From: Candidatus Eremiobacterota bacterium
Lineage (GTDB): Bacteria > Vulcanimicrobiota > CADAWZ01 > Ess09-12
Length of the DNA: 64,000 nt
Assembly (NCBI GenBank): GCA_031082125.1
Contig: JAVHLM010000020.1
Span: 62,001 to 126,000 of the forward strand
Direction: 5' to 3'
Part shown: piece by piece, positions 26,358 through 35,835 of the stretch
How the letters are laid out: each line of letters opens with the position of its first letter
Position numbering within the stretch: the first letter of the stretch is position 1
Made by a program: the position numbers and the translations under genes
The notes under the pieces: model-generated
Seen by the model: the letters and a program-made list of their open reading frames with translations, nothing else
Database searches by the model: none
What the model was told of the DNA's origin: nothing

Positions 26358-26401
26358 ATACTACTATAAACCGCTCAAGGAGCACTCAAGGAATACTCAA
26401 A
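26358..26401 (-). promoter_or_regulatory. Three 11-bp-spaced direct repeats upstream of the M14 gene
   Basis: On the minus strand, TTTGAG (26401-26396), CTTGAG (26390-26385) and CTTGAG (26379-26374) recur at exactly 11 bp, followed 10 nt later by a -10-like TAGTAT (26363-26358); TATAGT overlaps it 5 nt upstream. The S8 gene has the same array and 10-nt gap. One-turn spacing of direct repeats is typical of OmpR/PhoB-type response-regulator sites. Confidence 0.7.
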
Positions 26402-26498
26402 TCCGGAGGAAGAAGGGCTCTTTGGGAAGAAGAAGCAAGGAGGATTTCCGGCAGGCCTCCTGCAGCCACAGAACCTTACAAGACCTTGGGAGCGTGTT

Positions 26499-27464
26499 AT
26501 GGCTCAATACTGCAATGGGTACGGCAAGGAAAACAATGAAAAGTGGAAGCGCGCCGTTGTGTTTATGGCGCTTCTCCTTACCGGGCTCCTGCCTGGCTGC
26601 GCGATGCGGAAGGATTCCGCCTCCCGGCCTCAAGCGACACCTTCACCGCCGGCGATCCAGGCCGCCGTACCCACGCCTGCGGCGACTGCCTCGAAAGCGC
26701 CTGCCCCACAGGCCCTGCCGCCGCAGAAGAATAACCCGAAGGACGGCGCCGCCATGATCCTCATCGCCGCCGGCGACTTTCTGATGGGCTCCCCCGAGCA
26801 CAAGGGCGATAGTATCGAGAAGCCTCAGCACAGGGTGTATCTTGACGCCTATTATATCTCCAAATACGAGGTGACCAACGGGCAGTTCAGGAGATTTATC
26901 AGCGAATCGGGCTATGACGCCGAGGGGAGCTGGAAGGACTATGCCCTCGAGGGAAGGGACACTCACCCCGTGGTGTGCGTCACCTGGAACGACGCGAAGG
27001 CTTATTGCGAATGGGCGGGAGGGTCTCTCCCGACTGAGGCGCAGTGGGAGAAGGCCGCCCGGGGTGTTGACGGGAGAGTCTGGCCGTGGGGAAACAAGTG
27101 GGACGGCACGGAATGCAACTGGGGCAAGGGGCCGAAGGTGGCAGGGAAGGCTGATATATGGAAAGGGAGGGGCACGGCGCCTGTAGGCTCATTCCCTGCC
27201 GGTGTGAGCCCCTGCGGCGTCCATGACATGGCGGGGAATGTGGCGGAGTGGTGCGGTGACTGGTTCAGCGAGAGATATTACCTTGAGAGCCCTTCAGATA
27301 ACCCCGGGGGGCCGGCGAGCGGGCAGACACGCGTGATACGCTTCGGCAACTGGTTCTCCGGCTCACCCGAAGTCAACCGGTGCGCCTCCCGTGAAGGGTA
27401 TCTTGCTGACCGCTGGCTCAACTTCCTCGGATTCCGCGTAGTTCTTGCCGCCACTCTGCCCTGA
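26499..27464 (+). CDS. FGE/SUMF1-domain lipoprotein
   Basis: The 321 residues start with a lipoprotein signal (MALLLTGLLPGC, lipobox LPGC), a Pro/Ala-rich linker and then a formylglycine-generating-enzyme-type domain: AGDFLMGSPE, YYISKYEVTNGQFRRFI, HPVVCVTWNDAKAYCEWAG, LPTEAQWEKAARG, YPWGN-like VWPWGNKWDG, GVHDMAGNVAEWCGDW and LGFRVVL. The paired active-site cysteines of true FGE are not evident, as in most bacterial members of this family, whose functions vary. GGGAG lies 7 nt before the ATG. It is divergent from the M14 gene, sharing a 181-nt control region. Confidence 0.85.
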   Translation: MAQYCNGYGKENNEKWKRAVVFMALLLTGLLPGCAMRKDSASRPQATPSPPAIQAAVPTPAATASKAPAPQALPPQKNNPKDGAAMILIAAGDFLMGSPEHKGDSIEKPQHRVYLDAYYISKYEVTNGQFRRFISESGYDAEGSWKDYALEGRDTHPVVCVTWNDAKAYCEWAGGSLPTEAQWEKAARGVDGRVWPWGNKWDGTECNWGKGPKVAGKADIWKGRGTAPVGSFPAGVSPCGVHDMAGNVAEWCGDWFSERYYLESPSDNPGGPASGQTRVIRFGNWFSGSPEVNRCASREGYLADRWLNFLGFRVVLAATLP

Positions 27465-27486
27465 AGGTGCCACCTGAGGAGAGGTA

Positions 27487-27515
27487 TTGATTTTTGTTGT
27501 ACCTTGGGTTATACT
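27487..27515 (+). promoter_or_regulatory. Promoter of the MazEF-type toxin-antitoxin operon
   Basis: TTGATT (27487-27492), a 17-nt spacer and TATACT (27510-27515). The predicted start of transcription is near 27522, about 13 nt before the antitoxin ATG. Confidence 0.65.
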
Positions 27516-27534
27516 ATTGGTAGGAGTGATGCCC

Positions 27535-27789
27535 ATGGCTACCATAAAAACCGCCATATCCATTGAAAAAGACCTCTTTACCCGGGTTGAAGAGCTTGCC
27601 CAGGTCATGCATGTTTCCCGAAGCAAGGTGTTCCAGGAAGCCTTGCTCGCTTATCTGGAAAAGTATGAAAACCAGCAGCTGCTCGCCGAGCTTAATCGTG
27701 CCTACGCAGACAGCACCACAACTGCAGAACAGGATTGGCTTCACAACACAAGCATACACCATACAAAAATAGTTAAAGACCAATGGTAA
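27535..27789 (+). CDS. Ribbon-helix-helix antitoxin (MazE/CopG-type)
   Basis: The 84-residue protein begins with MATIKTAISIEKDLFTRVEE and VSRSKVFQEALLAYL, a ribbon-helix-helix DNA-binding domain; the charged C-terminal part would bind the toxin. AGGAG lies about 9 nt before ATG 27535, and the ATG at 27529 is too close to it. The gene overlaps the toxin gene by 7 nt. Such antitoxins usually repress their own promoter, here at 27487-27515. Confidence 0.85.
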   Translation: MATIKTAISIEKDLFTRVEELAQVMHVSRSKVFQEALLAYLEKYENQQLLAELNRAYADSTTTAEQDWLHNTSIHHTKIVKDQW

Positions 27790-28139
27790 TTGAACAAGGC
27801 GATATATACTGGATTGAGCTCCACGCCCCGACAGGCTCTGAACCGGGGTACCGCCATCCCCATGTGGTTGTTCAGAATAATCTTTTCAACCGGAGTAAGC
27901 TCAATACAGTAGTAGTCTGCGCCCTGACCTCAAATCTGCAGAGAAGGACCGCCCCGGGGAATGTTATACTCGCCAGAGGAGAGGCAAACCTTCCCAAGCA
28001 CAGCGTCGTTAACATAACCCAGCTTGTTACGGTAGATAAATCGGCCTTTCGAGAAAAGATCGGAAAGCTTTCCCGGGAGAAAGTGGCGGAAATACTCAAT
28101 GGAATACGCCTGCTCACCGAACCGCGGGAAGTTGACTAA
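27783..28139 (+). CDS. MazF/PemK-family endoribonuclease toxin
   Basis: The 118 residues match MazF/PemK: N-terminal EQGDIYWIELHAPTGSEPGY (family RGDVYWVxLxPxxGxEpxxxRP), the strand RHPHVVVQNN and later HSVVNITQLVTVDKSAF and a final helix SREKVAEILNGIRLL. It acts by cutting mRNA or other RNA at short sequences; the sequence specificity cannot be read here. It starts inside the antitoxin gene, a layout typical of type II systems. Confidence 0.85.
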   Translation: MVIEQGDIYWIELHAPTGSEPGYRHPHVVVQNNLFNRSKLNTVVVCALTSNLQRRTAPGNVILARGEANLPKHSVVNITQLVTVDKSAFREKIGKLSREKVAEILNGIRLLTEPREVD

Positions 28140-28152
28140 CCAAGGGAGAGGT

Positions 28153-29847
28153 ATGACCATTCAAGGAAGAATACAGAATAAGAGCCTCTTTTTATCTCTT
28201 GCCGCGGCTCTCCTGTCACTTGCCCTTTTCTCCTTGTCTTCCGCCCTGGCGGCGGGAGACAAGGAAGGCCTCCAGGTGAAATCCTTCCTCTTCAGGACCG
28301 ATCCTCCCGGCGCCCGTGTATACCTGGTCGGCGACGACGGCATGGAAAGGGAGATCGGTGTGAGCGGGAAGCCTTTGCCTGTCACTGCCGGAGACGAAAT
28401 CTACGTCTTTGTCCTTAAGCTCCAGGGCTTCCTGGAAGAAAGGCTGGTCCTCACCAAGGGCGATATAGAGTTTCATCAGTCATATCCTCCCGAGCACAGG
28501 CCCCCTTTAAGGCTCCCTTCACCCCTGCGCAGGGTGGTGTTCCGCACCTTACCGGAAAAAAGCGAGGTCAGGCTTCTTGGGACAGCGGCTCAAGGCGACG
28601 GGGAACTCCTGGGCCTCTCGGGGATCCCTCTTGAGCTCAACCTGGCGGAATTTGCCGCCGGCAGCGAGGCCTTCTTCGCCATAAGGCGGAAAGGCTACAG
28701 GGACCTCCGGTTTTCCCTGAAGCCCCATGACTTCAAGCCTTATTCTCCGCAGGCCCTGATCTCCCATCCCCCCGAAGGGAAAGAGCCTCTCGCCCTCGAG
28801 CCCGCAACTGTCTGCGTGAAGATGGCCTTGTGGCTTTCACGCTACAGGCTGACCATAGCAGTAATTGCTCTCATCATGGTGCCTTCGGCACTCCTCATGG
28901 CGCTCAAGATCTCAAGGATGAACGCCGAAAAGCGCAAGTGGAGCGCCTGGGAGGCCCTCACGGCCGGCGTGAACAGGGAGGACCCCATGTTCAACAAGGC
29001 CCTGGGAGGCTACGTGCTTGTAGAGAAGATCGGCCAGGGAGGGATGGCGGCAGTGTACAGGGCGGTCCCTGAGGAGACGCGCTCGGAAAAGGAGGAAGTG
29101 GCTATAAAGGTGATGGAGCTCGACGAGGAGAGCGAAAAGAATTACCTCAGGAGGTACAGGCGCGAGGTGAAGATACTGAGCGAACTCAGCCATCCCAATA
29201 TTCTCCGCATCCTCAATTATGGAACCCAGGGTAATCTCTTTTATCTCATTACCGAGCTCATAAGGGGAAGAACGCTGGAATCGGAAATCAAGGAGGGCGG
29301 CATTGAGCTTGAAGCCTTCAGCACTATCATCAGGCAGGTCCTTGACGCCCTGATTCATGCGCACAGAAAGGAGATACTGCACCGGGACATCAAGCCGGGG
29401 AATATCATGATTGACGGGCAGAGCCACGTGACGGTGATGGACTTCGGCCTTGCCAAGGGCCGCCACTACTCGGCGATCACCGACACGGGGCTTACCCTGG
29501 GAACGCCTGACTACATGGCTCCCGAGCAGGTGACGACAAAAATCGTGGACTCCCGCACCGATGAGTACTCCCTCGGCGTCCTTGCCTATGTCCTTCTCAC
29601 GGGGGCCCTTCCCTTCTACGATGAATCGCCCTTCAAAATCATGTACCGCCACGTGACGGAGCAGCCGCCTCCGCTTCGGGCCGTCAGGCCCTCTCTCCCC
29701 GGAGCGCTTGAAGCGGTGGTGCTCAGGATGATGGAAAAGGAGCCTGACAAGCGTTACCAGGCTCTCGAAGAGGTGAAGGCAGCTTTGGAAGAGGCCCTGG
29801 CGCGCACGGCAGGAAGCCCGCCGCCGGCGGAGGGCGAAGAAAGATGA
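28153..29847 (+). CDS. Membrane Ser/Thr kinase with N-terminal PEGA-like sensor
   Basis: The 564 residues have an N-terminal signal/anchor (SLAAALLSLALFSLSSALA), two PEGA-like beta modules (FRTDPPGARVYLVG and FRTLPEKSEVRLLG), a membrane helix (LTIAVIALIMVPSALLMAL, about residue 235-260) and a C-terminal Hanks kinase: GQGGMAAVY, VAIKVM, LHRDIKPGNIMI, MDFGLAK and PDYMAPEQ. The usual order is kinase first and sensor last; here the order is inverted. GGGAG precedes ATG 28153; the earlier ATG overlaps the toxin gene. Only 13 nt separate it from that gene, so it may share the transcript. Confidence 0.85.
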   Translation: MTIQGRIQNKSLFLSLAAALLSLALFSLSSALAAGDKEGLQVKSFLFRTDPPGARVYLVGDDGMEREIGVSGKPLPVTAGDEIYVFVLKLQGFLEERLVLTKGDIEFHQSYPPEHRPPLRLPSPLRRVVFRTLPEKSEVRLLGTAAQGDGELLGLSGIPLELNLAEFAAGSEAFFAIRRKGYRDLRFSLKPHDFKPYSPQALISHPPEGKEPLALEPATVCVKMALWLSRYRLTIAVIALIMVPSALLMALKISRMNAEKRKWSAWEALTAGVNREDPMFNKALGGYVLVEKIGQGGMAAVYRAVPEETRSEKEEVAIKVMELDEESEKNYLRRYRREVKILSELSHPNILRILNYGTQGNLFYLITELIRGRTLESEIKEGGIELEAFSTIIRQVLDALIHAHRKEILHRDIKPGNIMIDGQSHVTVMDFGLAKGRHYSAITDTGLTLGTPDYMAPEQVTTKIVDSRTDEYSLGVLAYVLLTGALPFYDESPFKIMYRHVTEQPPPLRAVRPSLPGALEAVVLRMMEKEPDKRYQALEEVKAALEEALARTAGSPPPAEGEER

Positions 29848-30025
29848 CACGGGGTCTTCCCATATCATTCTCAGGCTCGGTATGCCCCCAGTTGTTTCTC
29901 ATCTCAATCATGTCGCTTGCGCGCTCATATCCCAGGAATGGAGTCTGTCCCCAATAACTCCATCTGTTACAATGAGGAGCCATCCGGAAGAGCCTGGGGA
30001 GATGTGCAGACAGAAGATGGCTCCA
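29848..30025. other. Convergent intergenic region with inverted repeat
   Basis: GGAGCCATC (29976-29984) and GATGGCTCC (30016-30024) form a perfect 9-bp inverted repeat with a 31-nt loop just past the stop of the GH94 gene. No T tract follows. A 12-mer AGTCTGTCCCCA at 29942-29953 recurs at 47926-47937. Confidence 0.45.
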
Positions 30026-33000
30026 TCAGAGACTTACTTTGATCGTATTGTCCTTGTCTGTCAAAAGGCTCAGAAAGTCTTCAACCGGCAGTACCGCGCC
30101 TCCGCTGCGGTACTTGCCCGGTTCGGTGGAAAACTGCACCTGCCTGTCGTTGATAACAAGCTCTTTAGGCGTATAGCAGCCTTTCCTGACTGAGTATTCC
30201 AGTCTCACTCTCCTGCCCATGAAGCTGATTTCTGCCTTCACGCCATCGAAAGCACGGGGCATTACAGGGTCGATGATTACCTTGCCGGCCTCATGGCGTA
30301 ATCCCAGCAGGCGCGATATGATCAGGGTGATGTAGATTCCCGGGCCGCTGGAGTACACACGCCATCCTCCACGCACGGAAAAGCTGCCTTTCAGCACTTC
30401 ACCGTAGCGCTCATCGGCCTCGTAGCGGTTCCTGAAAGCGACGTCGGAGCTGCTGTAGTAGCAATTGGCCTGGCGTATGTCGCCGCATGGCACCACGGTG
30501 CGATAACCGACCGGGTTTGCCTGTCGCAGGGCTTTCACGAATGCGTCGGCTCTCCCGGTTACCGCCTGCGATTCGGCATAGCGGATGTGTTCGTGTATAT
30601 ACATGAGCCCTATTTCCCGGCCGAAATGTGTGCTGCTCTCGGCACGCTGGAAAATCTCCTGTATGCCGCCCCGGTATTTCAGCGGGCGGTCCATCAGCCG
30701 CGCCCCGTCCGGGCCTTTGAGTTTACTTTCAATGAGTTCCTGGTGCATTTCAGCCTGTTCCCGCGTAAAAAGCTCACTGAGCACACCGCGATCCATGGGG
30801 AGCAGGCTGTAACTGATACGCGTGGTCCTGTCGGTCGGATGAAGCAGAACAGCGATACTGCCGTCGTCTTCCACCAGGCCGTAGCCGGCAACCACTCCAT
30901 CCTTCACAAGGCAGCGGTTGAAATCTTCCTTGATTTTTTCGCAGATGGCCTTCAGCTCCGCTGCTTTCGCATGACTGCCTGCCCATTCATATACCATCCG
31001 GTACTGGTCAAAGGCCTGGTAGTTCATCTCCACCGTCCAGCTTGAAATCAGTCGCCTGGCGAACTCTTCGCTCACGGGCTGCAGCGAGTCGTTCCAGTCG
31101 CCTCCGCCGAAAGGAACAAGTGCCGTTCCGGGTATGAAGGAGCGGCGGATCATTGTGATCAGCCTCTCCATATGCTCGCTCAGAGAGGTCTTCTCGGCGA
31201 AATCAGGCCCTTTTTCGTGGTAATAAGGAAGCACCTCATCAAGGACCGGCAGGTCGCGTGTTACCCTGATGTAGCTTGACAGTGAGAGCATGCACCAGTA
31301 CCAGACATCGCCGTGGCAGTCGCCCGCCCTGATGGTGAAGTAGCTGTCAAACATCCACCACTGCGGCCAGTCGCCCGCCGGGTTCTGGTTGGCAAAAATG
31401 GTGAGCAGCACCCTGCGGGCTTCGGCATATCTTCCTGTTCCAAGAAGCAAATCGAAAGGCCCCTGCGAAACGTCACGGGTGCCCCAGGCCGCCCCGCCAA
31501 ACTGCTCGAGGCCGTGGGGGGTGAGATAATGGGTGAGCGCATTGAGCCCGAACCAGGGCAGTATTTCGCTGATGGCCTGCACATCAGCTCCTTCACCGGT
31601 CAATTCAAGATGCATCAGCAGGTCCTCGAGCTGTGCCTGGGCCTTTTCAAGATCAGCGGTGAACTGCTCTTCGGGATCCTCTACTCTTCCCTCGCGGCAA
31701 TGCCGGCACACCTCGCCGATAATACTGAGACTCGCATAATCGGTATCATCAATGCTGAGTGCCAGCAGTCTGTCCCTGTAATCCGCGGTGTCCGGGAAAC
31801 CTGAATCGGCCCCTTCTTTCAGATTCCCTGTATGGGTGTTCACCAGCAGGCGGAATCGCGCATGCGGGAATCTGCTGCGTATCATATCCGAAGCGCCGGG
31901 TCTTACGGTGTATTCACCCGGAGCGCTCGAAGGCTCAACGGTCCACGTATTCGTGCCGTCGAAATGATGGGTGACCGTAAGGTTTACAGGAGCGCCTGCA
32001 AGTACCCGGAAGCTGAGGTTGACGCGGGGGGCATCCTTGGAGGTCCATGTGCGGACTTCGAACATGCCGCCGCCGTGCTTATAAATCCATCGGCAGAAAT
32101 TAACACCCATCTCGAAAGCTGAGGGGATACCCAGCAGGTACTTCTTCCCGCCGGCTTCCACGAAAATGCGCTGCCCCGCCTCCCGGACCTGGTTGAACTG
32201 CGTGGCGCAGATGGAGAGCAGCACATTGAAATTCGTATTGCCCTGGGTGACGTGCGAGTTGAAAACCCCGAACATGAAAGCGGTGGTTGACAGGATGTCC
32301 TCGTCGGCAGCAAGGCCTGCCCGTGCCTGCATGATATGGCCATGGGGACGATCCGTCAGCAGCTCCTTGGCCTTGAGCACCACATGAGCGTTTTTCGAAT
32401 GGAAAAACGACAGCAGCTGCCCGTCCACGATTTCTTCATGCCTGCGCTCAGTTCCGAAAAAACGGCTGATTTCCTCACTGTCTAAATCGTCAACAGCGAG
32501 GAAAGGCGAGGTGTTGAAAAGGTTCCTGACAGGTTCGTCACATGCAGCCTGGTCAGGAGGCTCAGCCGCAGGTTCAAATTCCGCGAAAAGCGCCGGCAGC
32601 CGCTCAAGGTCGTCGGCGGATGTGGCTCGAGGATGATCGGGAAGGTAAGTGCCGGCAAAAACGCTTTGATGTTCTTCGCCCGGATTCAGGGTAAAGGGCT
32701 TTTCCTGCAGGGCCACCACTGATGACTCGCCGGCATATTCACCTGCAAGCTCGGGCATCAGCAGGCCTTCAGGAATGCCTGTCAGGCGGAAGCTTCTCCC
32801 GTAGAACTGCATTCCGTCAGTGCTTCCGGCAAGGGCGCCATTTGCACATCCAATTAAAAGCCAGGGATGGCCCGCAGCCTCCCTCATATTCTGCCGGCAG
32901 CAGACAACCGCACCGAACCTGGCATCAGTAAGGACCCGCCGTTCAATATACTGGCTAACATAATATTCATTCACCAGACTGTCGGTGCTCCCCTTGAGGC

Positions 33001-33367
33001 CGACATCCTGCTGGTACACGACGTCATATTCAGCAGCCACCGCTCCATTGTTTTTCAGATCGACCGTCCATCGCCAGCTGGGGCTGGCAGCTGAGAGCTG
33101 CAGGCTCACCGAGTATTCAAGTCCTTCCCAGCTGCCGGCAGCCGTATAGGCGGCGCCGTTCAAGGCAAACCGGCCTTTGCCTGCCGGGCCCGTAAGCGCC
33201 GTGTAGTCAATGCCATGTCCCCGCCTGCGCAGGTAAAGGTTTGCGCCTGAAGGCGAATAGGGTGAAGCGGACCGCAGGCTGATCCTGACAGGGCCGGCTT
33301 CGATACGGCGCACCGATCCGTTTCCGAGGAACTCGATGGAAAGTCCTTTGACGCTGCTGTTATTCAT
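30026..33367 (-). CDS. GH94 glycoside phosphorylase, possibly 1,2-beta-oligoglucan phosphorylase
   Basis: The 1113 residues show GH94 features: an N-terminal beta-sandwich (about 1-300) and an (alpha/alpha)6 barrel with the catalytic aspartate in VPFGGGDWNDSLQP. GH94 enzymes cleave beta-glucosides with phosphate, giving a sugar 1-phosphate. At about 1100 residues it is longer than cellobiose or chitobiose phosphorylases (about 800) and close to the 1,2-beta-oligoglucan phosphorylases. It has no signal peptide, as expected for an intracellular phosphorylase. The ATG abuts the GH35 stop codon, so the genes are translationally coupled. Substrate is inferred, not proven. Confidence 0.8.
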   Translation of the reverse strand: MNNSSVKGLSIEFLGNGSVRRIEAGPVRISLRSASPYSPSGANLYLRRRGHGIDYTALTGPAGKGRFALNGAAYTAAGSWEGLEYSVSLQLSAASPSWRWTVDLKNNGAVAAEYDVVYQQDVGLKGSTDSLVNEYYVSQYIERRVLTDARFGAVVCCRQNMREAAGHPWLLIGCANGALAGSTDGMQFYGRSFRLTGIPEGLLMPELAGEYAGESSVVALQEKPFTLNPGEEHQSVFAGTYLPDHPRATSADDLERLPALFAEFEPAAEPPDQAACDEPVRNLFNTSPFLAVDDLDSEEISRFFGTERRHEEIVDGQLLSFFHSKNAHVVLKAKELLTDRPHGHIMQARAGLAADEDILSTTAFMFGVFNSHVTQGNTNFNVLLSICATQFNQVREAGQRIFVEAGGKKYLLGIPSAFEMGVNFCRWIYKHGGGMFEVRTWTSKDAPRVNLSFRVLAGAPVNLTVTHHFDGTNTWTVEPSSAPGEYTVRPGASDMIRSRFPHARFRLLVNTHTGNLKEGADSGFPDTADYRDRLLALSIDDTDYASLSIIGEVCRHCREGRVEDPEEQFTADLEKAQAQLEDLLMHLELTGEGADVQAISEILPWFGLNALTHYLTPHGLEQFGGAAWGTRDVSQGPFDLLLGTGRYAEARRVLLTIFANQNPAGDWPQWWMFDSYFTIRAGDCHGDVWYWCMLSLSSYIRVTRDLPVLDEVLPYYHEKGPDFAEKTSLSEHMERLITMIRRSFIPGTALVPFGGGDWNDSLQPVSEEFARRLISSWTVEMNYQAFDQYRMVYEWAGSHAKAAELKAICEKIKEDFNRCLVKDGVVAGYGLVEDDGSIAVLLHPTDRTTRISYSLLPMDRGVLSELFTREQAEMHQELIESKLKGPDGARLMDRPLKYRGGIQEIFQRAESSTHFGREIGLMYIHEHIRYAESQAVTGRADAFVKALRQANPVGYRTVVPCGDIRQANCYYSSSDVAFRNRYEADERYGEVLKGSFSVRGGWRVYSSGPGIYITLIISRLLGLRHEAGKVIIDPVMPRAFDGVKAEISFMGRRVRLEYSVRKGCYTPKELVINDRQVQFSTEPGKYRSGGAVLPVEDFLSLLTDKDNTIKVSL

Positions 33368-35800
33368 TCAGCTCAGCTCCAAGCTCAGAATCATTTCTTT
33401 CTTATGCAGGTGCGAATACCTGATGACAACCCTATGACCGGGAAACGACATTTCAGGCGGCCGGCCGTCGAGGGTTGCAGTCTTTACCCTGCCTGCCTGA
33501 GGGCCTTCCAGTACCAGTTCACCTTCCAGGTCGCGGTCGCCGAACAGGGTCATGACAATCTGGTTATCATCGGCATCTATGCTCAGCAAATCTGAAGTGC
33601 AGTGCAGCAGGCTGATTCCTTCGGCAAGGCTCAGGCACAGAGGCGAGAGCACCGCATACAGTGGCGGCCAGGGCATTTCCTTCTGTGAATAAGGAAGGCT
33701 TATGATTTCACCATTTCCGGGATGGGTATAGGTAACCTTGCCCGTGTGCTCCTCGTTGTAGTAGTTCGCGGCAAAAAGCAGGGCTGATTTATCAGGCGTG
33801 AAGCGCTCGCGGACAGTCACGTGGTAGGTGCTGGATGCTGCCTGTTGAAGCCTTGCCCCCGACTGCCCCAGGAGCTTCTCATAGACCGGCTTATGCCCTT
33901 CGGTATCGAAACCGAGCCACGTGCCGAGGTGGATAAAGCTCCCTTTCCCCAGATTTCCGGCCAGCCCGCACACTGAGCCATTCAGCGTCCTGGCAACGAT
34001 CTCAGCTCCGTTCAAGGATTCACCGGAGTAGGTCAGTATAGGGCTGGCACATCTCACATCGAGGTGCTCGTACACATCAATCAGAGGGGAGTCCATCACT
34101 ACAGCGCCGTCTGGATGAGCTCCGAAGGCTTCGCGGATCAGCGTGCAGGGCTTTTGCGACAGTTCCCGGTCGGGCAGGCAGGGAAATATCACCAGCTGCC
34201 CGCCTGCCGAGGTGTAGTCAAGCAGTTTCTGCTGCTCAGGCGCATTCATCTCGTCGGTACAGAACGCCCACACCTGCCTGTAACGGCTCATGGCGGCACC
34301 AGCAGCCTGGCCCAGGTCAAGCATGTCGTACTCAATGTTCAGCACCTGCAATATCCTGAGCAGCCCGTCAAAAAATGCCGGCCGCCTGATTGACCACGCA
34401 TTGAACATCAGGCCGGAAGCAGCCGGAACCGGACGCCCAAGCTCCGAGGCATAATAGGGTGAATAGAAGAGCACGGCGATTTCAGCCTTGCGGCTGGCTT
34501 CAACGATGAGCGGCTCCAGAGTTTTTATCATGCGGTTCATGCGCCTGACCAGCGGGAAGGCGCTCGTTCGCCCGGCTTCAGGCGTCAGCGGGGTGAACCA
34601 GTAGAAAGTCCCGCCTGAGTGACCTTTGTGGCGCACGTTGCGTCCCTGCGAGAACATGTAGTAATTCCAGCCTTTGAGGCCGTTGGCAATGCTCGCTTTG
34701 TAAAAGAGCTCCATCTCGCGGGGACTGGTCTCCACATGGTGCTCGCGCGAGCCGCACTGGAACTCGGCCGCGAAAAGGGGCTTCCCGGCCTGCTTGGCAG
34801 AAACGATGTCGTTGATGATACGGTCGTCATGAAAGTTGCGATGGCTCTGGAATTCGGGAATATGGTCGATGCCGAAGAGTATTTCGCTCCCGGTGCTGAA
34901 CAAATCGTCATACATCGTGATGTTCACCGGGAAATCATACCCGCTGCCGAAAATCCAGCCCGGCAGGTTGTGATACACAGGCACCGTTACCCCGCGCTCT
35001 CTGGCCATGGTGCAGAGGAGCCGGAGGTAATCGCCGTAACAGGTTCGCCAGAAACAATGCCACTCGTAGTCGCAGGCTTTTTCGCCCCGGGATTGATACG
35101 GTACCATGCCATCCTGCGGCAGCTCAACGGAGTCAAAATCAGCGAAAGCAGTCCCCCACAGCCCGTTCATCTCATTGACGGCACTGAACCTGCGCTTCAG
35201 GTAGGCAATAAAACGCTCCTGCACCGCATTGCCATAATCGGCCTGGTGGGCAAGCCATGAGAAAACACCAATCTCGTTGCAGACCTGCATCATGATGATG
35301 GGACCACCGGCAGAGTCCTGGCTGCGGCTTATGAGTGGCATGATGCGATCATACCAACGCCCGACTTTTTCCAGATATTCTTTGTTGAACAGGCTCACTC
35401 CATCGCCGGCAACGATGGTTCCACCGCGGGTGCGCATTTTTACCCGGGGACCGTAGCGGTCAAGAAACCAGTCGGGCAGGCCGGCGCCTCTGAACTCGGC
35501 AAGGATAAAGGGTCCGGGCTTTACGATGCAGGTGAGTCCATGTGCTTTGCAGCGCTCAATCCATCCAAGGAGGTCACGCTCGGGTGTGACGTCGCCGCTG
35601 AAATCGAAAACGCCTTCTTCCGGTTCGTGCCACGCCCAGGGTACATAGCTGCTTACGGTACGGAGGCCGGCATCCGCGGCAGCATCGAGATGCCGGTCCC
35701 ACAGCTCGCGCCTGATCCTGAAATAATGGACTTCGCCCGAGAGCAGAAAGGTTCTGGTGCCGTCAAGATAAAAGCTTGAGTTGCGGACAGCAAATGACAT
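33368..35800 (-). CDS. GH35-like beta-galactosidase-type glycoside hydrolase
   Basis: The 810 residues begin with a GH35/GH42-clan barrel: GEVHYFRIRRELWDRHL, SSYVPWAWHEPEEGVFDF, IVKPGPFILAEFRGAGLPDW. The acid/base glutamate is in MMQVCNEIG (family QVENEYG) and the nucleophile is probably in LFAAEFQCGSR. Accessory beta-domains follow. There is no signal peptide, so it acts inside the cell on imported sugar. It is the middle gene of the transporter-GH35-GH94 operon: 35 nt after the transporter stop and directly abutting GH94. Confidence 0.85.
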   Translation of the reverse strand: MSFAVRNSSFYLDGTRTFLLSGEVHYFRIRRELWDRHLDAAADAGLRTVSSYVPWAWHEPEEGVFDFSGDVTPERDLLGWIERCKAHGLTCIVKPGPFILAEFRGAGLPDWFLDRYGPRVKMRTRGGTIVAGDGVSLFNKEYLEKVGRWYDRIMPLISRSQDSAGGPIIMMQVCNEIGVFSWLAHQADYGNAVQERFIAYLKRRFSAVNEMNGLWGTAFADFDSVELPQDGMVPYQSRGEKACDYEWHCFWRTCYGDYLRLLCTMARERGVTVPVYHNLPGWIFGSGYDFPVNITMYDDLFSTGSEILFGIDHIPEFQSHRNFHDDRIINDIVSAKQAGKPLFAAEFQCGSREHHVETSPREMELFYKASIANGLKGWNYYMFSQGRNVRHKGHSGGTFYWFTPLTPEAGRTSAFPLVRRMNRMIKTLEPLIVEASRKAEIAVLFYSPYYASELGRPVPAASGLMFNAWSIRRPAFFDGLLRILQVLNIEYDMLDLGQAAGAAMSRYRQVWAFCTDEMNAPEQQKLLDYTSAGGQLVIFPCLPDRELSQKPCTLIREAFGAHPDGAVVMDSPLIDVYEHLDVRCASPILTYSGESLNGAEIVARTLNGSVCGLAGNLGKGSFIHLGTWLGFDTEGHKPVYEKLLGQSGARLQQAASSTYHVTVRERFTPDKSALLFAANYYNEEHTGKVTYTHPGNGEIISLPYSQKEMPWPPLYAVLSPLCLSLAEGISLLHCTSDLLSIDADDNQIVMTLFGDRDLEGELVLEGPQAGRVKTATLDGRPPEMSFPGHRVVIRYSHLHKKEMILSLELS

Positions 35801-35835
35801 CTCTCAGCGAATCAGCCTTTCAATAATTGATGAGG

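Noticed and set aside
28912-29868. Long minus-strand frame opposite the PEGA kinase
   Set aside because: Shadow of the kinase domain, with no SD or recognisable motif.
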